The notes below the pieces were generated by a model. That model saw nothing but the letters and a program-made list of their open reading frames with translations, did not search any database and had not been told where the DNA came from. Position numbers and translations under genes: made by a program. This document shows positions 33,144 to 41,928 of a stretch of DNA of 64,000 nt, piece after piece. Location: contig NZ_VFPB01000001.1 in NCBI RefSeq assembly GCF_006716465.1, positions 450,483-514,482 of the forward strand, read 5' to 3'. This DNA comes from Pseudoxanthomonas sp. 3HH-4. GTDB taxonomy: Bacteria; Pseudomonadota; Gammaproteobacteria; Xanthomonadales; Xanthomonadaceae. The number at the start of each line of letters is the position of its first letter. Within the stretch, counting starts at the first letter, position 1.

Positions 33144-34265
33144 ATGAGGAACACCGTGTCCGCGCTGATGATGGTCGCCGCGCTGTGCGCTCCGCACGCG
33201 TCCCGCGCGCAGGATGCCTGTCCGGATCGCTCGGCGTATGCGCCGGCGCGGGAGATCATCGGTGACCTGGGCCGCATCGTCGCACCCACGGGCGTGCAGG
33301 ACGCGTACGCGGTCGACATCGGCGGCATCCGCCAGTGGGTGAACGTGCGCGGACAGGACCGCGACAATCCGATGGTGTTGTTCGTGCACGGGGGCCCGGC
33401 GTCGCCGGTCATCCCCACGCTGTGGCAGTTCCAGCGTCCGCTGGAGGAATACTTCACCGTCGTCAACTACGACCAGCGCGGTGCGGGCAAGACGCTGACG
33501 TTGAACCCGCAGGAGGCCGTCGCCGACACCCTGCATGTGCAGCGCTACGTGGACGATGCGATCGCGCTCGCCGAGTACCTGCGCACGCGCTACCACAAGC
33601 GCAAGCTGGTGCTGATGGCGCACAGCTGGGGCACGGTGGTGGCGATGCACGCGGCGCTGCAGCGGCCGGACCTGTTCCACGCCTATGTCGGCATCGGCCA
33701 GGTCATCAACGTGCGCACCAACGAGCAGGTGAGCTTCGACTACGGCCTGCGCACTGCCCGCGCGCGGGGCAATGCCGAGGCCGTGCGCGAGATGGAATCC
33801 ATCGCGCCATATCCCGGCGACACGCCGATCACGCGCGAGCGCATCATCATCGCGCGCAAGTGGCCGCAGTTCTATGGCGGACTCACCGCCTATCGAGACG
33901 AGTCGATGTACTACTTCCAGGGCCCGCGCCTGTCACCCGATTACGACGATGCCGCGCGCTGTGCGATCAATGCCGGCAGCGTGTTCACGCTGGGGCGGTT
34001 GCTGGACGAATTCCTGCAGGTGGACTTCACCGGCGTGGAGGAATTCCCCATCCCGGTGGTGATGTTCATGGGACGCCACGACTACACCACGCCCTCGGAA
34101 CCCACTGCGGCATGGTTGGCGAAGGTGCGTGCGCCGTACAAGCAGGGCGTCTGGTTCGAGCGTTCCGCCCACATGATCCCGTGGGAAGAGCCGGGCAGGA
34201 CGCTCGTCAGCCTGCTGGAGCACGTGCGGCCGCTGGCAGTGGATGACGGCCCTGCGCCGCATTGA
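33144..34265 (+). CDS. Exported alpha/beta hydrolase, prolyl aminopeptidase (S33)-like
   Basis: 373 residues. A signal peptide (about 1-22, ends SRAQ) is followed by an S33-type alpha/beta hydrolase: oxyanion motif VLFVHGGPA, VVNYDQRGAGKT, nucleophile LMAHSWGTVVAMHAAL (Ser about 167), Asp in MGRHDYTTPSE and His in FERSAHMIPWEEP. The HGGP and DQRGAG motifs are typical of proline iminopeptidase relatives, but the export signal and length point to a periplasmic member with unknown substrate. Start at 33144 with GGAGAA 8 bases upstream. Confidence 0.87.
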   Translation: MRNTVSALMMVAALCAPHASRAQDACPDRSAYAPAREIIGDLGRIVAPTGVQDAYAVDIGGIRQWVNVRGQDRDNPMVLFVHGGPASPVIPTLWQFQRPLEEYFTVVNYDQRGAGKTLTLNPQEAVADTLHVQRYVDDAIALAEYLRTRYHKRKLVLMAHSWGTVVAMHAALQRPDLFHAYVGIGQVINVRTNEQVSFDYGLRTARARGNAEAVREMESIAPYPGDTPITRERIIIARKWPQFYGGLTAYRDESMYYFQGPRLSPDYDDAARCAINAGSVFTLGRLLDEFLQVDFTGVEEFPIPVVMFMGRHDYTTPSEPTAAWLAKVRAPYKQGVWFERSAHMIPWEEPGRTLVSLLEHVRPLAVDDGPAPH

Positions 34266-34427
34266 AGAGGAGCGCACGTGCGGATGCAGGCCCCGCCACT
34301 TGAATCCACGCGTTCACCCATGTGGGCCACATCGGTGGAGAAGCGATGCCGGTCGCGAGGTGACGCCGTGAACCGGATGGGCCGGCACCCATGATGACGA
34401 CGGGTGTCGCTTCCCCTGGGCGGGATG

Positions 34428-37088
34428 TCAGCGCACCAGGGCCAGCCGGCGCGGCGGCGGCTCTTCGCGCTGGAACAGCACGCGTTCCGGACGGTGCAGG
34501 GCATAGCCCTGGCCGTAGTCCACGCCCAGCGCACGCAGCGCCTCGCACATCCGCGGGCTGCTGACCCATTCGGCGACCACCTTGAGGCCACGCTGGTGGC
34601 CGATCTGCGCGATGGCGCTGACGATGGTGCGGCTCATCGGATCGGTTTCAAGATCGCGGATGAAGCTGCCGTCGATCTTGATCAGGTCCACCGGCAGGTT
34701 CTTTAGGTAGCCGAAGGACGACATGCCGGCGCCGAAGTCGTCCAGTGCGATGCGGCACCCCGCGCGGCGCAAGCGTTCGATCACGCTCACGACCTTCAGC
34801 AGGTTGCGCACCGCGACGGTTTCGGTGATCTCGAAGCACAGCGTGTGCGCGGGCACGGCGTATTCGGTGATGCGGGCGAGGATGAAGTCGGCCAGGCCCT
34901 CGTCCTCGATGCTGGCGCCGGACAGGTTGATCGCGCAGGTGCCCAGGCGCATGCCGGATTCGTGCAGCAGACTGAAGTGGGCAAGCGCGTTGCGGATCAC
35001 CCAGCGGTCGATCGCAGGCATCAGCCCGTAGCGCTCGGCGGCCGGCAGGAACGCGCCGGGCGGCACCACGCCGCCGTCCTCGTCGCGCAGCCGCAACAGC
35101 AGTTCGATGCTGGTCGCGGTGTCGCTGCCGTCCAGCGGCACGATCTCCTGGTAGTCGAGCAGCAGGCGGTCCTGTTCGACCGCCCAGCGCAGGCGGCTGG
35201 CCCATTCCATTTCGCCATGGCGGCGGGTGGTCTCGTTGTCCTCGCGATACAGGTGCACGCGGTTGCGGCCGTTTTCCTTGGCCAGGTAGCACGCAGTATC
35301 CGCCCATGCCAGCAGGTCCTTCAGAGTGGGCTCCTGCTGGTCCACCACCACCACGCCGATGCTGGCGCTGACGGTGTAGGTGCGGTCCTGCCAGACGAAC
35401 ATCAACGCCTCGATGCACTCGCGCAGGCGCTCGGCCAGCGCGCGCGCACCTTCGGCATCCACGTGGAACGCCATCAGGCCGAACTCGTCGCCGCCCAGGC
35501 GCGCGAGCACGTCGCCGCCGCGCAGCTGCTGGCGCATGGCGAGTGCGAGCTGTGCGAGCAGCTGGTCGCCCGCCATGTGGCCGGAGACGTCGTTGATCAG
35601 CTTGAACTGGTCAAGATCGATATAGAGCAGCGCGCAGGGGTCGCTGGTCGCGCGGCCCTTGCGTTCGTGCAGTGCTTCTTCCACGCGCCGCTCGAACTCG
35701 CGCCGGTTGCACAGTTCCGTCAGCGCATCGTGCGTGGCCTGGTAGCTCAGGCGTTCGGTCAGCTCGCGCTGCTCGGAGATGTCGGTGGCCACCATCAGCA
35801 GATGCGCCTCACCGTCCATGTCCACCTGCGCGATCGAGGCGCTCGCCCAGAACGCGTCGCCAGCCGGACTCATCAGCACCGCTTCCAGATTGCCCCAGTC
35901 GTTGCCGATGGCATCGGCGTCGCGGGCACGGTGCTGGAGTTGCGGGTCGGAGAACAGCGCCGACAGCGGCAGGCCGGTGGGATCGCCCAGGCGCAGGCGC
36001 GCCGCCTGGTTGGCATAGACGATGCGGCCATCGCGTGCGTCGGCAAGCAGCACCAGCGCGGGCAACAGTTCGTTGAGGGCGCGGAAGCGCAGTTCGCTCT
36101 CGCGGTAACGCCGGCTCATCTGCTCGCCCAGTGCCATGGCCCGCCGCCGCGTGGTGGCCAGCGACCATACCAGCGCAGCCAGCAGCAGGCTGATGACGCC
36201 ACCACCGGCAAGGATGGTCTGCAGTCGTCCCAGATCCAGCGGATGCGGGCGCGGCTCCATTTCGATACGCCATTGCCTGCCGCCAAAGTCCAGTCGCCGC
36301 ACCTGCATCGGCAATCCGGTCTCGATCGGGGTGCCGGAGTCGTAGAACGGATGCGCCTGCGCCGTCGCGTCGTAGACGCGCACGCGGAAGCCCTCCAGCA
36401 CGGACCCCGACAATGCGGTTTCGACCAGCGGCTGCAGGCGCATGCCGATGGCGAGCGCGCCGATCTCGCGTGCGCGCCGCTGATTCGGCGACGTCGGCGT
36501 GGGGCCGTCGGAGTACACCGGCAGGCGCAGTGTGATGCCCAGGGGGTTCTGGCCTGCCGGTGTGGTCTGGCGCAATGCGAACGGCGCGGAGATCACTACG
36601 GTATCGGTGTCGCGAGCGCGCAGCAGGGCGCTCAGGTTGGCCCGCTGCGTGACCATGTCGAAGCCGACCAGCGCCGCGTTGCTTTCGTAGGGCGTGACGA
36701 ACTCGTACCGATAGGAGACATGGTCGGCCAGCGGCTGTCCGGCGGGCGTGCGGCGTGCGAACGCGACCGAGGTATAGGCGGTCGGTGCCAGCGGGCTGCG
36801 CAGGCTCGCGTGATACTGGCTGAAGCGTGCCTGATCCATCTGGTCGTTGGACAGGAACACGGTCTGCAGAGCACGCAACGTGGAGGCGGCCTGTTCCAGC
36901 GGCACCCGCAGGCGCGTGGCGCCGGCATCCGCCAGCGCGCGCCGGGACGCTTCCGCGCTTTCCTGCAGTCCCCGCCACTCCCGATGGGCGACGATCACCG
37001 TGCACAGCAGGCCCACCAGCAGGACGGCCGATGCCCACACCAGCGGCGGGAGGCCGACGCGGCGGGAAGGCGAACCCGGAGACGCCAT
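34428..37088 (-). CDS. CHASE-PAS-GGDEF-EAL cyclic-di-GMP protein
   Basis: 886-residue membrane protein that makes and/or degrades c-di-GMP. TM1 about 15-35, CHASE sensor about 45-290 (HVSYRYEFVTPYESNAALVG), TM2 about 297-320, PAS about 335-455, GGDEF domain with intact GGDEF at 532-536 and an I-site RGGD at 523-526, five residues upstream. The EAL domain has ELL at 662-664 in place of EAL, intact NLSG, EITE, ALDDFGAG and KIDGSF, but AEWVSSP where active enzymes usually have AEGVE. Cyclase activity is likely; the phosphodiesterase may be weak. ATG 37088 has GGAG 6 bases upstream. CHASE domains often sense small adenine- or peptide-like ligands. Confidence 0.93.
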   Translation of the reverse strand: MASPGSPSRRVGLPPLVWASAVLLVGLLCTVIVAHREWRGLQESAEASRRALADAGATRLRVPLEQAASTLRALQTVFLSNDQMDQARFSQYHASLRSPLAPTAYTSVAFARRTPAGQPLADHVSYRYEFVTPYESNAALVGFDMVTQRANLSALLRARDTDTVVISAPFALRQTTPAGQNPLGITLRLPVYSDGPTPTSPNQRRAREIGALAIGMRLQPLVETALSGSVLEGFRVRVYDATAQAHPFYDSGTPIETGLPMQVRRLDFGGRQWRIEMEPRPHPLDLGRLQTILAGGGVISLLLAALVWSLATTRRRAMALGEQMSRRYRESELRFRALNELLPALVLLADARDGRIVYANQAARLRLGDPTGLPLSALFSDPQLQHRARDADAIGNDWGNLEAVLMSPAGDAFWASASIAQVDMDGEAHLLMVATDISEQRELTERLSYQATHDALTELCNRREFERRVEEALHERKGRATSDPCALLYIDLDQFKLINDVSGHMAGDQLLAQLALAMRQQLRGGDVLARLGGDEFGLMAFHVDAEGARALAERLRECIEALMFVWQDRTYTVSASIGVVVVDQQEPTLKDLLAWADTACYLAKENGRNRVHLYREDNETTRRHGEMEWASRLRWAVEQDRLLLDYQEIVPLDGSDTATSIELLLRLRDEDGGVVPPGAFLPAAERYGLMPAIDRWVIRNALAHFSLLHESGMRLGTCAINLSGASIEDEGLADFILARITEYAVPAHTLCFEITETVAVRNLLKVVSVIERLRRAGCRIALDDFGAGMSSFGYLKNLPVDLIKIDGSFIRDLETDPMSRTIVSAIAQIGHQRGLKVVAEWVSSPRMCEALRALGVDYGQGYALHRPERVLFQREEPPPRRLALVR

Positions 37089-37360
37089 GGGGTCTCCGGA
37101 GTTTGCTGCGTGGAGGGAGTCCACCTGCGGGCCTTGATCCTGCGTGATGAGAGGGCGGTCCAGCTGCGACGGGATCGATCTACGAAAGGAATGCAGACTT
37201 CGTGCCAAGCGTCCCGCGTTGGGAAATACCGGATTTCCGGGGCTTCCGGTCTTGCTCGGCATTCCATACGCCGACCAGAGGGACCGTATGGGTCACTATC
37301 GGCCCCAGCAGGGCGGACTTGACGGGCGCGGTCGACGACGGGAAGCGGAAGTAAAGCGGA

Positions 37361-38236
37361 TTACGTCAGCGGATGAATGGGTGACGGAATGGCCGGGCGC
37401 CGGCGCTTCGCGACGGGGGCCGCGCGTGCCTGTGCCCGCTCCAGCGTGGCGAGTGCCTGCTGCAGCAACGCGAGGTCCTGCAGCACGCCGAGTTGATCGA
37501 CCAGTTCAGCGATATGCCGGGGTGCGATGGCCAGGGCATGCCCGTTCATTTGACGGCGAACGTGGAGTTTGCGGAACGCGGCCAATTGCATCCGCAGCCG
37601 GCGCGACCTGCGGCGCCAGGCGTGCAGGTCGTCGACGCGTCCGCTGGCCAGCGCCGTGGCCTGCGAACGTTCCTGTCGGTAGACCGAGCGGGCAAGCGCA
37701 TTGCGCAGGTCGCCGCCATGCAGCCGGTGCCACGGCAACTGCTGCAGTCGTTCCGCCTGCCGGTGCGCCTGCGCCTGCCGGCGCATGAAGCCGGGGTCGT
37801 CGCTCAAGACGTCGGCGAGCCGGTGTTCCTGTTGCTGCGACAACAGCGGCAACAACGCTTCCCAGCTTACCGCTTCATCGGCGGTGCTGGCATCGCGCGC
37901 CATGCGCTGCGCGGTGTCGAGCACCACCTGCCCGTCGCGGAGTCCGGACAGGCTCTTGGTCAGCGCACGGAGTTCGCTGTCGACCGGATCCACCACCTCC
38001 TTGCCGAGCGCGCTGCGCGCGAGCGCCAGCAAAGAGCGCAGCCGGCGAAGGCTCTTGCGCGCTTCGTGCACCCCGGCCGGGTCGCCGGGCGCGATGGCCA
38101 GGGCCGCGACCAGCGCCCGCGCTTCGTCGGTCGCGAGCGCGGCGGCACGTTCGCCGGTGCGGGAGGTGGCGCGGGGGCACATGGGCGGCATCCATGGCGG
38201 GGACTGCCAGTCTACGGCCGCGTTGCCGCCCGCCAT
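37361..38236 (-). CDS. CHAD-domain protein
   Basis: 291 residues, mainly a CHAD domain (conserved histidine alpha-helical domain), which in other bacteria binds inorganic polyphosphate. Repeated motifs: VHEARKSLRRLRSLLALAR and DLHAWRRRSRRLRMQLAAFR, each with conserved His and basic residues. There is no CYTH domain in the protein or next to it. The C-terminus is basic (VAKRRRPAIPS). The start is uncertain: ATG 38236 is chosen, but 38191 and 38182 are possible. Divergent from the small regulator-like gene at 38339. Confidence 0.85.
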   Translation of the reverse strand: MAGGNAAVDWQSPPWMPPMCPRATSRTGERAAALATDEARALVAALAIAPGDPAGVHEARKSLRRLRSLLALARSALGKEVVDPVDSELRALTKSLSGLRDGQVVLDTAQRMARDASTADEAVSWEALLPLLSQQQEHRLADVLSDDPGFMRRQAQAHRQAERLQQLPWHRLHGGDLRNALARSVYRQERSQATALASGRVDDLHAWRRRSRRLRMQLAAFRKLHVRRQMNGHALAIAPRHIAELVDQLGVLQDLALLQQALATLERAQARAAPVAKRRRPAIPSPIHPLT

Positions 38237-38309
38237 CGCCCTCGCGCCGCCTGAACGTGCACCGTTCGTCGGTCCGCACGCACTTGGCGGCCCACGACAG
38301 AAAAGGTAT

Positions 38310-38327
38310 AAATCGTTTATACGATTT
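38310..38327. promoter_or_regulatory. AT-rich palindromic operator upstream of small DNA-binding-like gene
   Basis: AAATCGT, TTAT, ACGATTT: a perfect 7-bp dyad with a 4-base spacer, ending 11 bases before the ATG at 38339, in a very AT-rich patch (GGTATAAATCGTTTATACG) within GC-rich DNA. TATAAA and TTTATA at its left end could be a -10 region. This fits an autoregulatory site for the protein encoded next to it. Confidence 0.65.
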
Positions 38328-38338
38328 AAGGGCGTGCC

Positions 38339-38623
38339 ATGGCCAAGTCCCGCAAGACGCGCGACGCAGGTGCTGTCGACGACCTCTCCGGAGGCGTTGG
38401 AGCGCCCGCGAAGCTGGTGCGCGACAGCTTCACCATGCCGGCCGGCGACTTCGCGCTGGTGGCCGTGCTGAAAGGTCGTGCGCTGCAGATGCAGCGGCCG
38501 GCGAAAAAGAGCGAGTTGCTGCGAGCGGGATTGCATGCGCTGTCCGCGCTGTCGCCGCAGGCGCTGACCAAGGCGCTGGATGCGCTGGCGCCGGTCAAGG
38601 CCGGTCGTCCGAAGAAGAAGTAG
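38339..38623 (+). CDS. Small basic protein, ribbon-helix-helix-like
   Basis: 94 residues with a Lys/Arg-rich start (MAKSRKTRDAG) and end (VKAGRPKKK). The middle has the pattern of a ribbon-helix-helix fold: a short strand (RDSFTMPAGDF), helix (ALVAVLKGRALQMQR), then AKKSELLRAGLHALSAL. The last Gly-Arg-Pro-Lys-Lys recalls an AT-hook. No characterised family is recognised; similar small proteins occur in Proteobacteria. Just upstream is an AT-rich palindrome, consistent with autoregulation. It may be a nucleoid-associated or local regulator. Confidence 0.7.
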   Translation: MAKSRKTRDAGAVDDLSGGVGAPAKLVRDSFTMPAGDFALVAVLKGRALQMQRPAKKSELLRAGLHALSALSPQALTKALDALAPVKAGRPKKK

Positions 38624-38711
38624 ATGCCGCCTCCGCGCGGCGTGCGTTGACCTGATCACGGCATCCGCCAGTCGGCGTGCCGTCCTCCCGTTCCAGCCTG
38701 AAGTGCCATCG

Positions 38712-39704
38712 ATGAACCTTGCCGCGATCCTCCGCCGCCACCGCTGGGTGGCCCTGCTGTCCGTCCTGCTGCTGGCCCCCGTGCTGGTGGCCTCGACGCA
38801 TGCGCCGGTACGCGCGGTGATGCAGGAGCCGCAGGCGGGCTACAGCGTGCGCGATCTGGAATGGATGGATCCCGAGCGCGGTCGTGCCGTGCCGGTGAAG
38901 CTGTTCTGGCCAGACGCGGCACGCAGCGGCAAGGTGCCGCTGGTGGTGTTCTCGCACGGCATCGGCAGCGCGCGCGACGGTTACACCTACCTGGGCCACT
39001 ACTGGGCGCGGCATGGCATCGCCAGCATCCACGTGCAGCACGTCGGCAGCGACCGCGCGCTGTGGCAGGGCAATCCGCTCACGCTGGTGTCGCGCTTCCA
39101 ACAGGCCGCAGGTGAAGCCGAAGCCGTGGCGCGCGTGCGCGACCAGCGGTTCGCGCTCGACCAGGTGCTCGCGGGCGAATGGGGCACGCATGTCGATCGC
39201 GCACGCATCGTCGCCGCCGGCCATTCCTATGGCGCCAATACCACGTTGATGTCGGCCGGCGCGCGGGTGGTGCGCGAAGGCAAGGCGATCGATCTCCGCG
39301 ATCCGCGCTTCAGTGCCGCCATCGTGATCTCCGCGCCGCCGTTCTATGGTGATGACGATTTCCGCCCCATCCTTTCCGGCATCACCATCCCCACCCTGCA
39401 CGTGACCACGGCCGACGACATCATCCGCATCCCCGGCTTCGGTTCCGGCGTGGACGACCGGCTGAAGGTGTTCGAAGCCATTGGCGGGGCACACAAGGTG
39501 CTGGCCGTGTACCGGCACGGCACGCACAACGTGTTCACCGATCACCGCTACTTCGATTCGCGCGAGGTCAGCGAGCAGGTCAAGCAGGCGACCGAAGCGT
39601 TGTCGCTGGCGTTCATCGATACGGCTTACGGCCAATCCACTGCCGAGTTGGCACGCTGGCAGTCCGGCCACCGTGCACTGCTTGCGCGCTACGACGCGCG
39701 CTGA
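38712..39704 (+). CDS. Exported alpha/beta hydrolase, PAF-acetylhydrolase/dienelactone hydrolase-like
   Basis: 330 residues. An N-terminal signal anchor (about 12-28, WVALLSVLLLAPVLVAS) is followed by an alpha/beta hydrolase with oxyanion motif VVFSHGIGSAR, nucleophile AAGHSYGANT (Ser about 178), Asp in VTTADDIIRIPG and His in YRHGTHNVFTD. The pattern fits the chlorophyllase/PAF-acetylhydrolase-like group of exported lipases and esterases. The start ATG 38712 gives the signal; no strong ribosome-binding site. Substrate unknown. Confidence 0.85.
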   Translation: MNLAAILRRHRWVALLSVLLLAPVLVASTHAPVRAVMQEPQAGYSVRDLEWMDPERGRAVPVKLFWPDAARSGKVPLVVFSHGIGSARDGYTYLGHYWARHGIASIHVQHVGSDRALWQGNPLTLVSRFQQAAGEAEAVARVRDQRFALDQVLAGEWGTHVDRARIVAAGHSYGANTTLMSAGARVVREGKAIDLRDPRFSAAIVISAPPFYGDDDFRPILSGITIPTLHVTTADDIIRIPGFGSGVDDRLKVFEAIGGAHKVLAVYRHGTHNVFTDHRYFDSREVSEQVKQATEALSLAFIDTAYGQSTAELARWQSGHRALLARYDAR

Positions 39705-39705
39705 C

Positions 39706-40056
39706 TCAGGTGGTGGACCAGACGGCGAGTTCGTAGCCGTCGGCATCGGTGAACTGGAAGCGGCGACCACCGGGGAAGGCGAAGATCGGCTTGGTGATCT
39801 TTCCGCCCGCGGCTTCGACGTTCGCCAGGCTTTCTTCCAGTGCCGTCGAGTACAGCACCACCAGCGCGCCGCCCGGTTGTGGCGTGCCGTGCGCGAAGCC
39901 GCCCGTCAGCCGGCCATCGCGGAACTCGCAGTAGTCCGGACCGTAGTCCTGGAACGTCCAGCCGAACGCCCCGCCGTAGAACGCCTTCGAGGCGGCGATG
40001 GAGGCGACGGTGAACTCGATGTAGTCGATGCGGTGGTGGTGCTCGGCGGTGCTCAT
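39706..40056 (-). CDS. Glyoxalase/VOC-family protein
   Basis: 116 residues, single VOC domain with IDYIEFTVASIAASKAFYGG, FGWTFQDYGPDYCEF and a C-terminal FQFTDADGYELAVWS. Members bind a metal and act as glyoxalases, dioxygenases or resistance proteins; this small one is of unknown substrate. It follows an AraC regulator by 70 bases on the same strand and may be under its control. Head-to-tail with the hydrolase, whose stop lies one base away on the other strand. Confidence 0.88.
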   Translation of the reverse strand: MSTAEHHHRIDYIEFTVASIAASKAFYGGAFGWTFQDYGPDYCEFRDGRLTGGFAHGTPQPGGALVVLYSTALEESLANVEAAGGKITKPIFAFPGGRRFQFTDADGYELAVWSTT

Positions 40057-40126
40057 GGTGGGTGTCCGTGGAAGAGGCCGCCAGTCTGGCGAAGTCCTTG
40101 CGGTCTGTCTTGGCGAAATCGGACAG

Positions 40127-40837
40127 TCAGTCCAGGACCTGCGCGAGCAGGCGCGTGGGCGAGAAGCCGGTGAGCCGGCGCGTGTCGCCGGCCAGTTGCG
40201 CGGCGTCGTAGTAGCCCGCGTCGAGTGCGGCTTCCAGGATGTTGGCATGGTGGTGCCGCCGTCGCAGGAAGCGCTGCAGCCGCAGGATGCGCGCCAGCAG
40301 CTTCGGCCCGTAGCCGAATGCTTCGTCGCACCGGCGCAGCAGGGTGCGCTCGGTGATGCCGAGTTCGCGCGCCAGTTGCGCGACCGTGTCGGGCCGTGCA
40401 CGCGACAGTCGTGCATGCACGGCCGACATCGCGTCGCTACGCGGCGGCGTATCGGCCAGGATCCGGTCGGCGAGCCATGCCATCGCGTCGGCGTCGCGCT
40501 CCGCCATCCGGTCGGCCAGCGTCGCCACGCGCGGAGTGCCGAGATCGCGCAGGTCCACACGCTGGTCGGCAAGGACGTGCAACGGAACACCCAGCCAGCG
40601 CGTTGCCGCGCCGGGCGCGAACCGTAGGCCCCGTACCCGGCGACCCGGTGCGATCCGGGCGTACTGCGCCCGCGTGTCGGGCCCGGCGATGCGCAGGCGC
40701 TCGCCATCCCACAGCAGGTCGACGCAGGCGTCGGGCAGTACGAGCGCGGGACTTGCCTCCGTTCCCAGCATGTATTCCCAGCGACACAGCAGCGACTGGC
40801 CGGGCGCGAAGTCGTATTGTCGATAGTGGCCGCTCAT
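40127..40837 (-). CDS. AraC-family transcriptional regulator
   Basis: 236 residues: an N-terminal sensor part (LLCRWEYMLGTEASPALVLP, PDACVDLLWDGERL) and a C-terminal AraC DNA-binding domain (about 140-230) with first HTH TVAQLARELGITERTLLRRC and second NILEAALDAGYYDAAQLAGD then FTRLTGFSP-type end. Probably regulates the VOC gene downstream. Only 12 bases separate it from the LysR gene upstream on the same strand. Confidence 0.88.
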   Translation of the reverse strand: MSGHYRQYDFAPGQSLLCRWEYMLGTEASPALVLPDACVDLLWDGERLRIAGPDTRAQYARIAPGRRVRGLRFAPGAATRWLGVPLHVLADQRVDLRDLGTPRVATLADRMAERDADAMAWLADRILADTPPRSDAMSAVHARLSRARPDTVAQLARELGITERTLLRRCDEAFGYGPKLLARILRLQRFLRRRHHHANILEAALDAGYYDAAQLAGDTRRLTGFSPTRLLAQVLD

Positions 40838-40849
40838 CGTGGCGTGGCG

Positions 40850-41818
40850 TCAGCGCTCGGAATGCCCGCTCTCATCGTAATCGCGGCGCTCGAACAGGTG
40901 GGGCTGGATCAGTTCGATGAAGGCGCGAGCCTGCGGCGACAGGAACTTGCCCTTGCGTACCACCACGCCGTAACTGCGCGACGGGAACCACTGGCTCAGC
41001 GAGCGCGCGGCCAACCGGTCGCGGTCCGCCTCGGTCAGGCAGATCGAGGCGATGATCGAGATGCCCATGCCCATGCTGACGTATTGCTTGATCACCTCCC
41101 ACCCGCCGACTTCCAGCGCGACCGTGTACGGCACGCGCGCCTGCTGGAACACCAGGTCCACCAGCCGGTAGGTGACCAACCGCTTCGGCGGCAAGATCAG
41201 CGCGTGCGGAGAGAGGTCTTCCAGTCGCAGGTCGCGCTTCTTCGCCAGCGGATGGTCCGGGGGCGTGATCAGCATCGGTTCGAAGCGGTAGACCGGCGCG
41301 TAGCTGAGGTCGGCGGGCACGTCGAGCACCGAGCCGACCGCCAGGTCCACCGCATCCGAGCGCAGCAGGTCGGTGCCGTCGGCGCTGGCGGCGTTGTGCA
41401 GGGTCAGCTTCACATCGGGGTGCTGCTGGCGGAAGTGCTCCACGATCTTCGGCAGCAGGTACAGGATGGTCGAGCTGTTGGCCGCCACGTTCAGCTCACC
41501 GGCCTCCAGTCCGCTGACTTTCTCGCGGAAGCTGGCATCCAGGCCGTCCAGTCCCGCCACCAGCGGTTGGGCCATCTCGTACAGGAGCTGGCCTTCGCGG
41601 CTCGGTGCCAGCCGTCGACCGCTGCGCTCGAACAGGGTCACTCCCAGCTCCCGCTCCAGAGCCTGCAGCTGCAGGGTGATGGCCGGCTGGCTGACAAAAA
41701 GTGCCTCCGCTGCCCGCGAAACCGACCCCAGGCGCACCGTCTGGCAGAACGCCCGCAGGGGCTTCAGTCGGTCGGATTTGTAGGGAAATCGCGGGGTTGG
41801 GGCTTCTTTAGAGCTCAC
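40850..41818 (-). CDS. LysR-family regulator, CysB-like, divergent from aceBA
   Basis: 322 residues: winged helix (GSVSRAAEALFVSQPAITLQ, QALERELGVTLFERSGRRL) and a LysR substrate-binding domain (about 105-305) with SSTILYLLPKIVEHF, GSVLDVPADLSYAP and VGGWEVIKQYVSMGMGISII, similar to the CysB-like subgroup. The start is GTG 41818 with no clear Shine-Dalgarno. Divergent from aceB across 110 bases with two dyads; the position suggests control of the glyoxylate shunt genes and of its own expression. The effector is unknown. Confidence 0.9.
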   Translation of the reverse strand: MSSKEAPTPRFPYKSDRLKPLRAFCQTVRLGSVSRAAEALFVSQPAITLQLQALERELGVTLFERSGRRLAPSREGQLLYEMAQPLVAGLDGLDASFREKVSGLEAGELNVAANSSTILYLLPKIVEHFRQQHPDVKLTLHNAASADGTDLLRSDAVDLAVGSVLDVPADLSYAPVYRFEPMLITPPDHPLAKKRDLRLEDLSPHALILPPKRLVTYRLVDLVFQQARVPYTVALEVGGWEVIKQYVSMGMGISIIASICLTEADRDRLAARSLSQWFPSRSYGVVVRKGKFLSPQARAFIELIQPHLFERRDYDESGHSER

Positions 41819-41831
41819 GTTCTAACAAACT

Positions 41832-41876
41832 ATAAGTTGTGCTTATTTAATGCATTGACAAAACTGTTTTGTCAAA
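41832..41876. promoter_or_regulatory. Divergent lysR-aceB promoter region with two dyads
   Basis: First dyad: ATAAG-N5-CTTAT at 41832-41846, containing T-N11-A, the usual LysR-family half-site layout, 13 bases before the lysR start. Second dyad: TTGACAAAAC, one T, GTTTTGTCAA at 41855-41875, a perfect 21-base palindrome whose arms each hold a TTGACA -35 box, one on each strand, so the palindrome may overlap two divergent promoters. AT-rich -10-like sequence (AATAAT) follows on the aceB side. Confidence 0.65.
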
Positions 41877-41928
41877 TAATTCAGTGGAGGAGCACTGTGC
41901 GGTTCCAGCAAGACGCCAGGAGACCGCC

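Noticed and set aside
34845-37322. 825-codon open frame antisense to the c-di-GMP protein
   Set aside because: Shadow frame; the minus-strand protein has clear GGDEF and EAL motifs.
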